Assembly: GCA_964474685.1 (NCBI GenBank)
Contig: CAYYTE010000007.1
Coordinates: 1-39,471 of the forward strand
Direction: 5' to 3'
DNA length: 39,471 nt
DNA from: UBA1737 sp964474685
GTDB taxonomy: Bacteria > Bacillota_I > Bacilli_A > ML615J-28 > CAG-313
The stretch's first letter is position 1; each line of letters begins with the position of its first letter. The notes under the pieces were generated by a model. That model was not told the DNA's origin. It worked only from the letters and a program-made list of their open reading frames with translations, and did not search any database. The translations under genes and the position numbers were made by a program. Shown here piece by piece: positions 9,205 to 16,970 of this stretch.

Positions 9205-10077
9205 ATGCTTTATACAATTAAAAACGAATCATTAACTGTTTCAATTGATACTCATGGTGCTGAATTAAAAGCAATCACTTGTAATGGACTTTCCTATTTA
9301 CATGATGGTGATCCAAGATATTGGGGAAGATGTGCACCCATCTTATTTCCAAATGTTGGAGCTATCAAAGACTCCAAGACAATCATCAATCGTAAAAGTT
9401 ACAAACTAATGAAACATGGTTTTCTAAGAGACCAAGATTTTGAAGTGGTAAATAAAGATGACAATCACATCACCTTAGTGTTTCGCGATAATGATTATAG
9501 TTACGCAGTTTACCCTTTTCATTTCACAATTGCTATAACATATCTTATATTTAAAACAACTTTATCGAGTATGATTAAAGTCGTATGTAATGATGATTTA
9601 GGTCTCCCTTTTAACATTGGTTTACATCCCGCTTTTCGAATCCGTGATAATGAAAACTTTGAAGATTATCAAATTATATTTGATAAACCAATCACTTGTA
9701 CCACACCCAAAGTTAATCTAGAGAATGGGACGATTAATTTTAAAGAAGTGGAGCATACATTTAATAACTTACAAGTACTCCCACTTCGTTATGAAGATTA
9801 TTTGCATGATGCCATCATCTTCGATTCTATTCCGAGTCATTTCCTAACCCTTAAAAATACGATTACCAACCATGGGATTAATTTTCAATTTAGTGATTTC
9901 AAATCCTTAGGAATTTGGACACCCGCAGAAAAGAAAGCCCCATTTATTTGTATTGAACCTTGGATAGGATGTGGTGATGAAACGAACTCTACTCATCATT
10001 TTATGGAGAAAAGAGATCTAATCCAACTAAAAAAGAATGAAGAAAAAGTCCTTCATTACTCAATTACATTATTTTAA
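9205..10077 (+). CDS. Aldose 1-epimerase family protein (LacX-like)
   Basis: A 290-residue beta-sandwich protein of the aldose 1-epimerase superfamily, closest by motif to the LacX/YeaD-type branch. It would interconvert the alpha and beta forms of a sugar or sugar phosphate in the cytoplasm. Recognisable blocks are YWGRCAPILFPNVG near residue 39-52, KHGFLRDQDF with His71, GLHPAFRI with His141 (candidate catalytic base/acid pair) and CIEPWIGCGD with Glu251. The substrate is not evident. It stands alone on the plus strand with its own promoter and a shared terminator. No sugar operon adjoins it. Confidence 0.88.
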   Translation: MLYTIKNESLTVSIDTHGAELKAITCNGLSYLHDGDPRYWGRCAPILFPNVGAIKDSKTIINRKSYKLMKHGFLRDQDFEVVNKDDNHITLVFRDNDYSYAVYPFHFTIAITYLIFKTTLSSMIKVVCNDDLGLPFNIGLHPAFRIRDNENFEDYQIIFDKPITCTTPKVNLENGTINFKEVEHTFNNLQVLPLRYEDYLHDAIIFDSIPSHFLTLKNTITNHGINFQFSDFKSLGIWTPAEKKAPFICIEPWIGCGDETNSTHHFMEKRDLIQLKKNEEKVLHYSITLF

Positions 10078-10080
10078 AAC

Positions 10081-10115
10081 AAACACGCTTCAAGAAATCT
10101 TGAAGCGTGTTTTTA
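10081..10115. terminator. Bidirectional terminator between the epimerase-like gene and rsmH
   Basis: Perfect 15-base arms AAACACGCTTCAAGA (10081-10095) and TCTTGAAGCGTGTTT (10098-10112) end in T residues on the plus strand and in TTTGTTTT on the minus strand. It serves two convergent genes and reaches the rsmH stop codon. Confidence 0.9.
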
Positions 10116-11045
10116 ATCGATACGTTCAATCACCCGCATTTTTGCGGAATGAGAACGTGGATTTCTTGCTATTTCCTCTTCTGTTGGAATAATCACATGA
10201 TGATTTATCAGTTTATAATGAACCTCATACCCTTCTGGAATAAAAGGTAGTCCTTTTGGCAAATTCAATTTCGTATGTTCTGAAAATACATTTTTCACAA
10301 TTCGATCTTCTAAAGATTGAAATGTAATAACTACCATTCGTCCCTTAGGATTTAAAAGTGGTAACAAACTTTTCAGTGCCGTAGTTAAAACATCTAATTC
10401 ATGATTCACTTCAATTCGAATTGCTTGAAAACTTTTCTTACAAGGGTGATGAGGCATACGTAAAACATAGGATGGCAAAGCACTTTTAATAATATCTACA
10501 AGTTGGAGGGTAGATGAGATTTCTGTATTTTCTCTTTTTGTTACTATGGCGTGGGCGATTTTAGAAGCAAACTTTTCTTCTCCATATTCTAAAAGAATTC
10601 TTTTTAATTCTTGTTCCGAATAGGTATTAACAACATCTTTTGCACACAAGGACTGTGTAGTATCCATCCTCATATCTAAAGGACCATCCATCCGGTAACT
10701 AAAGCCTCGTTCCGGTTTATCGAATTGAAAACTCGATACCCCTAAATCAAATAAAATACCATCTACTTTTGTAATGTTTCTATTATTTAGTTCCTCCCTA
10801 CAATTTGAAAAGTTACTGGCAATGGGAGTGAAATTATCCATATATTGTTTCAGTCTAAGCGATGCTTTACAAATTGCAAATGGGTCTTCATCAAAACCAT
10901 AGAGATGACCGGTAGTTAGACGTGAGAGTATTTCGTTTGAATGTCCTCCCCCACCTAAAGTACAATCGACATAAATACCATAAGGATTAATATTTAAAGC
11001 ATCAATCACTTCATTTAATAATACAGATATGTGTTTTTCTTCCAT
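10113..11045 (-). CDS. rsmH: 16S rRNA (cytosine-1402-N4)-methyltransferase
   Basis: A 310-residue SAM-dependent methyltransferase that modifies C1402 in the ribosomal P site. The N-terminus reads HISVLLNEVIDAL, followed by the SAM-binding loop YVDCTLGGGGHSNEIL. Downstream are GILFDLGVSSFQFDKPERGFS and AIRIEVNHELDVL, both diagnostic of the family. A longer reading to 11078 exists, but the ATG at 11045 has AGAGGTG four bases upstream. In most Bacillota rsmH sits in the division and cell wall cluster after mraZ; here it stands alone after rpmF with its own promoter, and mraZ and ftsL are not next to it. Confidence 0.96.
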   Translation of the reverse strand: MEEKHISVLLNEVIDALNINPYGIYVDCTLGGGGHSNEILSRLTTGHLYGFDEDPFAICKASLRLKQYMDNFTPIASNFSNCREELNNRNITKVDGILFDLGVSSFQFDKPERGFSYRMDGPLDMRMDTTQSLCAKDVVNTYSEQELKRILLEYGEEKFASKIAHAIVTKRENTEISSTLQLVDIIKSALPSYVLRMPHHPCKKSFQAIRIEVNHELDVLTTALKSLLPLLNPKGRMVVITFQSLEDRIVKNVFSEHTKLNLPKGLPFIPEGYEVHYKLINHHVIIPTEEEIARNPRSHSAKMRVIERID

Positions 11046-11068
11046 AAAGCACCTCTTAAATAAATATA

Positions 11069-11097
11069 AGTATATCATTTTATTTGTTATTATTCAA
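11069..11097 (-). promoter_or_regulatory. Promoter of rsmH
   Basis: TTGAAT (11097-11092) and TATACT (11074-11069) lie 17 bases apart on the minus strand. They sit between the rpmF terminator and the chosen ATG of rsmH, and exclude the longer start at 11078, which would begin upstream of the -10 box. Confidence 0.75.
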
Positions 11098-11103
11098 GCA
11101 AAC

Positions 11104-11132
11104 AAAAAGAAAAAACGCAAGATATGCGTTTT
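11104..11132 (-). terminator. Terminator after rpmF
   Basis: AAAACGCA (minus strand, 11132-11125) and TGCGTTTT (11119-11112) form an 8-bp stem with a five-base loop, followed by TTTCTTTTTG. It lies 14 bases past the rpmF stop. Confidence 0.8.
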
Positions 11133-11146
11133 CTTTACAAAGCAAA

Positions 11147-11362
11147 TTACTTCTTTGCTTTTGTGTCTGCTGCTTCTTTAACTTTTGGTGCTTTTACGAG
11201 TTTTCCATCATAATAACCACAAGTAGGACAAACACGGTGATTTAATTTTAATTCACCACAATTTGAACAAACAACCATTCCTGGTGCTGTGATTTTATAG
11301 TGGGTGCGACGTTTTAGCTTACGAGTTTTAGAAACACGACGTTGTTGAGCAATAGCTCCCAT
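11147..11362 (-). CDS. rpmF: Large-subunit ribosomal protein bL32
   Basis: A 71-residue basic protein of the large ribosomal subunit. The N-terminus has the typical RRVSKTRKLKRRTH segment, followed by a zinc ribbon with Cys32, Cys35, Cys45 and Cys48 (CSNCG, CPTCG). This is therefore the zinc-containing form. It is about ten residues longer than usual because of a Lys/Ala-rich tail. The start at 11362 follows AAGAGGTG. It lies 15 bases after yceD, an arrangement conserved widely in bacteria. Confidence 0.97.
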   Translation of the reverse strand: MGAIAQQRRVSKTRKLKRRTHYKITAPGMVVCSNCGELKLNHRVCPTCGYYDGKLVKAPKVKEAADTKAKK

Positions 11363-11377
11363 GTGCTACACCTCTTT

Positions 11378-11875
11378 CTATTCATCTAATGAATTTTTGT
11401 TTTCATCAATTCCATCTGAATAAGATAAAATCTCTTCATCTTGATCCAAAGTCGGTTCAACTCCAAATTCAACTCCTTGTTCTTTTAAAATTGCCAAAGC
11501 ATTCGGATGAACAACTTTAAAAGGTTTCAAAGAAATAATTGATTCATATACAATATCATCGAGTGAAAGTGTGTTCTTCTCCATAGCAAATTCATCTGCT
11601 GTGGGATTGGTAGAATAGATTTCATCATTTGTGAATTGTAATAAATAATCAACCGGTTCCAGTGTTAAAGAACACTCGAGCACCATTGGAACTTCAACAT
11701 GATAGACAATACGATAACTATCGAAATTTATACGATAAATTTCACCACTTACAATTGCCTTACCAATATCAATTAAATCTGGTAAAGTCTGAATTAAGTC
11801 TTTAAACTCATATTCAGTTTCAAATTTAAATGGGAAAACTGTAATTTTTCTTAATTGATTGATTGTCCACTTCAT
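11378..11875 (-). CDS. yceD: YceD/DUF177 family protein
   Basis: A 165-residue acidic protein of the DUF177 family, linked to 23S rRNA processing or ribosome assembly and nearly always encoded just upstream of rpmF, as here. The family block is VPMVLECSLTLEPVDYLL around residues 62-79, with the conserved cysteine. The C-terminus is strongly acidic (LDQDEEILSYSDG). The identification rests on this block and on synteny. The ribosome binding site AGGAG lies nine bases before the ATG. It is transcribed from a strong promoter at 11907-11935 together with rpmF. Confidence 0.9.
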   Translation of the reverse strand: MKWTINQLRKITVFPFKFETEYEFKDLIQTLPDLIDIGKAIVSGEIYRINFDSYRIVYHVEVPMVLECSLTLEPVDYLLQFTNDEIYSTNPTADEFAMEKNTLSLDDIVYESIISLKPFKVVHPNALAILKEQGVEFGVEPTLDQDEEILSYSDGIDENKNSLDE

Positions 11876-11906
11876 TTGACATAACTCCTATTTATTAGAC
11901 GTACTT

Positions 11907-11935
11907 ATTATACACGAATTGCACTTGAAAGTCAA
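11907..11935 (-). promoter_or_regulatory. Promoter of yceD-rpmF
   Basis: TTGACT (11935-11930) and TATAAT (11912-11907) are separated by 17 bases on the minus strand. This near-consensus sigma-A promoter suits a ribosomal protein operon. Confidence 0.9.
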
Positions 11936-12023
11936 AAAATAAGTCTTAAGAATTCTGATTTTTTTAAAAGAAAGTATATACAAAAATGTTCATACAACAT
12001 CATTATAAATACCTCTTATTTTC

Positions 12024-12045
12024 AAAAAATCTCTATCTAGATAGA
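12024..12045 (-). terminator. Possible weak terminator after spo0A
   Basis: The palindrome TCTATCTAGATAGA (12032-12045) is followed on the minus strand by GATTTTTTG. It begins 46 bases past the spo0A stop. The stem is short and AT-rich, so this is a weak call. Confidence 0.4.
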
Positions 12046-12091
12046 TAGAAACTTCTAAGGCTTTTATATCAAGAAGGAATTTTTATTGAAT

Positions 12092-12898
12092 CTACTTAGA
12101 TGCAATATAATGAAGCTTATTTTTCTTCTTATGTTCTAAACGAAGTTTATCCGCAATCATTGCTATAAACTCGGAATTTGTAGGCTTCGATTTGTTATAA
12201 CTAATAGTATAACTAAATATATCACTAATTGTATCTACATTTCCTCTTGTCCAAGCAATTTCAATTGCATGACGGATTGCACGTTCTACTCGCGAGGATG
12301 TGGTATTAAACTTAATCGCAATCTCCGGATATAGTGCTTTCGTAATTGAACTTAATAATTCTACATCATGAAATACCATCATAATTGCTTCTCGTAAATA
12401 CATGTAGCCTTTAATGTGCGCAGGGACTCCAACTTCATGTAAAATATCAATAATCTCTCCATCTAATTCTGGATCATAGTTTGGTTCTTCTTCAAATTTT
12501 GTCTTTTCTTTCGTCATAAAATGAATGGTATTAATTAAATCATCAAAATTTAAAGGCTTTAACATTATATAGTCAATTGCAAAATTACTTAATCGATCAT
12601 TCACAAAATTACTAACGAATTGAGTAACTGCAATAATCCGATGAGGAAAATGAATTGATTTTTCATTTTGTTTCAAGTGTTCGAGTATTTGGAATCCATC
12701 ATAACTTGAAACAAACAAATCAATAATAAAAACATCCACCTCTGTTAAACGTAATGTGTTTAGAATAGCCTCTTCTGTTTGAAAACTACCTAACACATCA
12801 AACTCTTCTGAATCACTATGTTGCTTTAATAGATTTGCAATATGCGATGATTCTTCTTGAACCATGGATTCAGCAACTAAAATTTTTACTTTTGGCAT
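12092..12898 (-). CDS. spo0A: Spo0A-type response regulator
   Basis: A 268-residue regulator, of the usual Spo0A length. The C-terminal DNA-binding domain (about 146-268) is unmistakable: GVPAHIKGYMYLREAI, the recognition-helix block SSRVERAIRHAIEIAWTRG, and KPTNSEFIAMIADKLRLEHK. The receiver (1-128) keeps the phospho-acceptor Asp60, Thr92 and Lys114. The two acidic pocket residues that are Asp10-Asp11 in Bacillus subtilis are Glu10-Ser11 here (ILVAESM), and the Met-Pro after the phospho-Asp is lost (IIDLFVSS). Spo0A is the master regulator of the sporulation and stationary phase. The start at 12898 follows GGGAGGT. A TGTCGAA box upstream suggests autoregulation. spoIVB, its usual neighbour, is absent. 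Confidence 0.95.
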   Translation of the reverse strand: MPKVKILVAESMVQEESSHIANLLKQHSDSEEFDVLGSFQTEEAILNTLRLTEVDVFIIDLFVSSYDGFQILEHLKQNEKSIHFPHRIIAVTQFVSNFVNDRLSNFAIDYIMLKPLNFDDLINTIHFMTKEKTKFEEEPNYDPELDGEIIDILHEVGVPAHIKGYMYLREAIMMVFHDVELLSSITKALYPEIAIKFNTTSSRVERAIRHAIEIAWTRGNVDTISDIFSYTISYNKSKPTNSEFIAMIADKLRLEHKKKNKLHYIASK

Positions 12899-12932
12899 TT
12901 CACATACCTCCCTTTTATATCTTCTAATTCAT

Positions 12933-12961
12933 ATTTTACCAAACAATTATTAAAGGTTCAA
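12933..12961 (-). promoter_or_regulatory. Promoter of spo0A
   Basis: TTGAAC (12961-12956) and TAAAAT (12938-12933) are 17 bases apart on the minus strand, 35 bases from the ATG. I saw no sigma-H-like promoter in this gap. Confidence 0.65.
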
Positions 12962-13030
12962 ATGAAAATGCACGGCGATTCTAAAAAATAAGTTCTAATG
13001 TGATATTTTATGATAAATATAGTCATATAA

Positions 13031-13037
13031 TGTCGAA
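13031..13037 (+). promoter_or_regulatory. Candidate Spo0A-binding box upstream of spo0A
   Basis: TGTCGAA, the core of the known 0A box, occurs about 70 bases upstream of the spo0A -35 element. A 7-mer can occur by chance, so its support is its location upstream of the gene for its own regulator. The rest of 12962-13140 holds no gene. Confidence 0.4.
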
Positions 13038-13140
13038 AAAGATAAATAAATGTAATAAAAGGTAAAAACTAAGCATATAGACTATTTTAACAGATGTACC
13101 TCTCTAGTGCTGAGAATTATGTGTATGTATTCTGCTTTAA

Positions 13141-14928
13141 TTAATTATTTTCTTTTATTTCATTTAGAATAGTGAACTTATCTAAGTTATATTTTTTTAA
13201 GGCTTCTATTTTTGTCAATACACCTAAATAAATATTTGGTAACGAATAAGTAATAATCTTATTGGTTGCACCAACCTTAGAAAGATATAAACGAATGAGT
13301 TCACCTAAACTATTTTTTTGTACAACTGTTTCATAAACATAGAATGAGGAATGATTTTTAATACATTCATTTAAAAACTCATCATCGATTGAATATGTTG
13401 AACATATTACTAAACCGACATTTGTAGGTAGTTCCATATTATAAAACTCCCAAGCATCTTCTCCATACGATATTAAATAAACATTCGGTTTATCTATAGT
13501 TGGTTTTTTGTACCAAGTAGTATAGTTTTTAAAGAAGGTAGGTCCTTGTGAGAGTTTATACGGGTATAGTAGTGTTGAGGGACTAGATTTATCTTTTAAA
13601 CATACACTTAACATCTCCCTCGCATCATTTAAGGTTGCGGGAAGATAGATTTTCATTCCGAGGAAAGTGGAAACATACATTAATCCATAAATACCTTGAT
13701 GGGTAGAGCCAACCGAGTCAACAATTCCAAAATGGTCCATACAAAAAATTGCTGGAACATTTGGTCTTGTAATATCGTGTAGAAATTCATCATAAGCTCT
13801 TTGAAAAAAGGTAGTATAGCCGAAAACTACAGGAATAATATTGGCAAGTGCCAAACTGGATGCCATTACCACACACGATTCTTCACATATACCACAATCA
13901 ATAAACATCCCGGGGTTGTTCTTCTCAAACTCGGTTAAACCACAACCAACGGCCATTGCTGGGGTTAAAACACGTAATTCAAGATGATTCTTACTATATT
14001 CTTGTAAATCCTGCGCAAGAATATTTCCTACCCCATTATCTAAATGAATTAATTCCGGATGAGATTTATCAAATGGAGAAACACTATGTAAAAGTCCTAA
14101 AGTGTCTTGTTCTGCCGGTAAGAAACCTTTCCCTTTTTTAGTTTTAAAATGAAGGACAACTGTTTCTTTCGAGTTTTTAGCAAAATTCAAATATTTGATA
14201 ATTTGATTAAAATCATGACCATCTAGACCCTCAAAATAATGAAAGCCGAAACTCGTAAATAAATGTACTTTATAAAGAAGTGATTTCATAATCTTTCGAA
14301 CGAATAAAGGTGTAATGCCTTTTACAAATCTAGAAGATTTACTTGTACGAATTTTGTTATAATTCTTCTCTAAACCACTCGTATTTTTCGATATACTCAT
14401 TCCATTATCATTGATAATGATAATCATCTTATCTTCTTTGTGACCACTTAAGTAGTTTAATGCCTCAAAACATAATCCATTCATTAAAGAAGCATCCCCT
14501 ACAAAAGCCACAACCTCACCGATTTGGTCTTTATAAACCTTTTTTGCTTCTAAAAACCCAATACCTGCTGATATTGAGGTAGAAGAATGACCGGTTTCAA
14601 AAGAATCATAAGGGCCTTCCTCATAAGAGGAAAAGCCAGATATTCCATCCGACTTTCCTAATCTATCAAACTCTTTTAAACGGCCTGTGAGAATCTTATG
14701 AGCGTATGTTTGATGAGATACATCAAAGATGATTTTATCCTTTGGTTGATGAAATACTATATGTAAACCGATTGTTAATTCCACCACCCCTAGATTTGAT
14801 GCTAAATGGCCGCCATTTTTACTTACAGAAGAAATAATCGTTTCACGAATTTCAGTTGATAATTGATTTAATTCATTTATATTCATTTTATTTAAATCAT
14901 CTAATTGAAAGTTTTCAAGTATACTCAT
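13141..14928 (-). CDS. dxs: 1-deoxy-D-xylulose-5-phosphate synthase, divergent
   Basis: A 595-residue thiamine-diphosphate enzyme that would condense pyruvate and glyceraldehyde 3-phosphate, the first step of the MEP isoprenoid pathway. Family blocks are GGHLASNLGVVELTIGLH, FDVSHQTYAHKILTGR, the cofactor loop GDASLMNG...INDN (144-175), FEGLDGHD and THQG (His410). The catalytic Glu is kept as Glu349, but the usual AEQH block reads CEES, GDG reads GDA, and the Asp four residues before the THQG His is Val406. It may be a functional but diverged Dxs or a related paralog. A reading to 14982 exists, but the ATG at 14928 has AAAGGAGG directly upstream. It lies 19 bases after xseB. Confidence 0.85.
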   Translation of the reverse strand: MSILENFQLDDLNKMNINELNQLSTEIRETIISSVSKNGGHLASNLGVVELTIGLHIVFHQPKDKIIFDVSHQTYAHKILTGRLKEFDRLGKSDGISGFSSYEEGPYDSFETGHSSTSISAGIGFLEAKKVYKDQIGEVVAFVGDASLMNGLCFEALNYLSGHKEDKMIIIINDNGMSISKNTSGLEKNYNKIRTSKSSRFVKGITPLFVRKIMKSLLYKVHLFTSFGFHYFEGLDGHDFNQIIKYLNFAKNSKETVVLHFKTKKGKGFLPAEQDTLGLLHSVSPFDKSHPELIHLDNGVGNILAQDLQEYSKNHLELRVLTPAMAVGCGLTEFEKNNPGMFIDCGICEESCVVMASSLALANIIPVVFGYTTFFQRAYDEFLHDITRPNVPAIFCMDHFGIVDSVGSTHQGIYGLMYVSTFLGMKIYLPATLNDAREMLSVCLKDKSSPSTLLYPYKLSQGPTFFKNYTTWYKKPTIDKPNVYLISYGEDAWEFYNMELPTNVGLVICSTYSIDDEFLNECIKNHSSFYVYETVVQKNSLGELIRLYLSKVGATNKIITYSLPNIYLGVLTKIEALKKYNLDKFTILNEIKENN

Positions 14929-14947
14929 ATTTCCTCCTTTTAAATGT

Positions 14948-15181
14948 TTAAGAATTGAAGTTTTCTTCCGTTCCATTTTCATTGACTTTTTTTATTACAA
15001 CTTGTTTGGCATCTTCTAAACGTTTCTTGCATTCTAAACTAAGACTTATTCCAAGTTTATAATACGTCACCGACTCTTCGAGCGTTAATTTTCCGCTTTC
15101 TAGTGAATTTACTACTTCTTGAAGTTGATTTAATAATTCTTCAAAGCTCTTTTTCGTAATATCTGTTTGATTGGTTTCCAT
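14948..15181 (-). CDS. xseB: Exodeoxyribonuclease VII small subunit
   Basis: A 77-residue, mostly helical subunit that joins XseA to form exonuclease VII, which degrades single-stranded DNA. The family core SFEELLNQLQEVVNSLESG and LEESVTYYKLGISL is present at residues 13-50. Length is normal. It starts four bases after the xseA stop, and the ribosome binding site AAAGGA overlaps the xseA end. The downstream gene is dxs. Confidence 0.95.
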   Translation of the reverse strand: METNQTDITKKSFEELLNQLQEVVNSLESGKLTLEESVTYYKLGISLSLECKKRLEDAKQVVIKKVNENGTEENFNS

Positions 15182-15185
15182 TGAA

Positions 15186-16541
15186 TTAGTCCTTTCTATT
15201 CATCAATTCTATATTTAAAACATTCGTATGAACAACACCATCTGCCATCCGTATTTGTAAATGGTCTTGAGGCTTTATATGTTCAACGCTAGATACGATC
15301 TCTCCTTCATTATTATAAATGATGGCATAGCCTTTATTCATAACATAAAGAGGGTTTAACAAAGCTAATTTTTCAAGCAAATGATTAAACAATGTATCTT
15401 TAATATTTAAGGTATCTTCGATACTTTTTGTTACTCTCGTTTCTAAAGTTAATATTTCTGTTTCTTTTTCGATTAAATACGATTCCATATTCCAAGTATG
15501 AAATAATTCATCAATATGATTTAAATTGCTTGATGTTTGATTCAATATGGTATTAAAACATACTTCTAAATGATTTGTAAGAGTAACTCGTTCTTTTTCT
15601 TTGTTTTCTAATAGTTTTAAAGGGGATGAAAGTAATAAACGATTATTCAATTGATCCCAATCTTTAAAAGAACGAATTAAACTATTCTTCATTGCATTTT
15701 TAATTCGATAAGAAATATGACTTAATAAATCAAATACATCATTTTTGTCTTTTGTAAGTCGCATTGCGGCGCCAGTAGGTGTTGGAGCCCGAAATGATGC
15801 AACAAAGTCACAAATGGTATAATCTCCTTCATGGCCTACCGCACTAATGGTGGGAATCATACTGTCAAAAAGCGTTCTTGCGAGGGCTTCTGAGTTAAAA
15901 CAAGATAAGTCTTCATAAGAGCCCCCACCACGTCCAATAATAATTACATCACATGTGTGTTCAAAATACACTTGATGCAACGCTCGAATTAAATCCTTCG
16001 GAGCATCAACCCCTTGAACTAAGGCCGGATATAATTTTAAACGAGTTAAAGGGAACCTTCGATTAAATGTAGATACAATATCTTGAATCGCTTCTCCTGT
16101 TTTTGCGGTAATAATTGCAACTTCTTCAGGATAATCCGGTATTGGGAGTTTCTTTGATTCATCAAACAGTCCTTCTTTTTGTAACTTATCTTTTAAATCT
16201 AAATACTCTTGATATAAAACGCCAATACCAGTTTGAATCATTGTTTTAACAGAAATAGAATACGTACCCTTCTTTGGATACACTTGAACTTTTCCAATTA
16301 CTTGGACGCTCATACCATCCTGAGGTACAAAATGCAATCCCGATGTGGCGTAGTTAAAAAACATTGCTGATATTTCTGAAGTTTCATCTTTTAAAGAAAA
16401 ATAGCAATGCTTTCCGGAAAATTTAAAGTTCGATATTTCTGCTTTTATAAAAACTCTTTGTAAAGCAGCATCTCCATCAAAACGATAATATAAATAATTA
16501 TTTAATTGTGTAACTGATATATAAGAATCCGCATTATCCAT
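15186..16541 (-). CDS. xseA: Exodeoxyribonuclease VII large subunit
   Basis: A 451-residue catalytic subunit of exonuclease VII. An N-terminal OB-fold domain covers about residues 7-105 (VFIKAEISNFKFSGKHCYFSLKD). The catalytic core follows, with TAKTGEAIQDI, IIIGRGGGSYEDLSCFN, ISAVGHEGDYTICDFVA and RAPTPTGAA, all diagnostic. The C-terminal half is a long coiled coil. Its ATG lies inside nusB, overlapping by eight bases with AAGGTG as binding site, so the two genes are translationally linked. Confidence 0.97.
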   Translation of the reverse strand: MDNADSYISVTQLNNYLYYRFDGDAALQRVFIKAEISNFKFSGKHCYFSLKDETSEISAMFFNYATSGLHFVPQDGMSVQVIGKVQVYPKKGTYSISVKTMIQTGIGVLYQEYLDLKDKLQKEGLFDESKKLPIPDYPEEVAIITAKTGEAIQDIVSTFNRRFPLTRLKLYPALVQGVDAPKDLIRALHQVYFEHTCDVIIIGRGGGSYEDLSCFNSEALARTLFDSMIPTISAVGHEGDYTICDFVASFRAPTPTGAAMRLTKDKNDVFDLLSHISYRIKNAMKNSLIRSFKDWDQLNNRLLLSSPLKLLENKEKERVTLTNHLEVCFNTILNQTSSNLNHIDELFHTWNMESYLIEKETEILTLETRVTKSIEDTLNIKDTLFNHLLEKLALLNPLYVMNKGYAIIYNNEGEIVSSVEHIKPQDHLQIRMADGVVHTNVLNIELMNRKD

Positions 16542-16965
16542 AGATCACCTTAGAAATATTGTCTAATAAACGATTATTAAAACGAGTTTGATCACCATCT
16601 TCTAAGCTCGAATACTCTTTCGTAATCTCAATTGCTTCATTAATAACTATTTCTACAGGTGTTTTTGTATATTTCATTTCATATGTTGCTAAGCGAATAA
16701 TATTACGATCACACATAGGTAGACGGTGCAAAGCATATCCAACGAGTGATTTTGATATAATGTCATCGATATCATTCATATTTTCAATCACACCATCGTA
16801 CATTTTTTTCGCAAAATCAAAATCTACTTCTACAGGATACTCTTCTTCTTTTTCTAAAGAAATAATATCCTCTAAAACATCATCTTTCATTGTTAAATCA
16901 TACTTATTAAACTCCATCGCAAATAATGCTTGAACGCAAATTATACGACCATTGTGTCTTTTCAT
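16534..16965 (-). CDS. nusB: Transcription antitermination factor NusB
   Basis: A 143-residue all-helical protein that binds boxA RNA with S10 (NusE) during rRNA transcription. Recognisable blocks are CVQALFAME at the N-terminus, IRLATYEMKYTKTPVEIVINEAIEITKEYS near residue 90-120, and the C-terminal RFNNRLLDNISK. Length is normal. The ribosome binding site is weak (GTAGG), and the gene begins five bases after the preceding lipoprotein gene, so coupling to that gene may matter. Confidence 0.95.
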   Translation of the reverse strand: MKRHNGRIICVQALFAMEFNKYDLTMKDDVLEDIISLEKEEEYPVEVDFDFAKKMYDGVIENMNDIDDIISKSLVGYALHRLPMCDRNIIRLATYEMKYTKTPVEIVINEAIEITKEYSSLEDGDQTRFNNRLLDNISKVIYG

Positions 16966-16970
16966 AAAGC

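Noticed and set aside
14929..14982. Longer N-terminus for Dxs overlapping xseB
   Set aside because: The extension contains the AAAGGAGG site of the ATG at 14928 and has no counterpart in the family as I know it.
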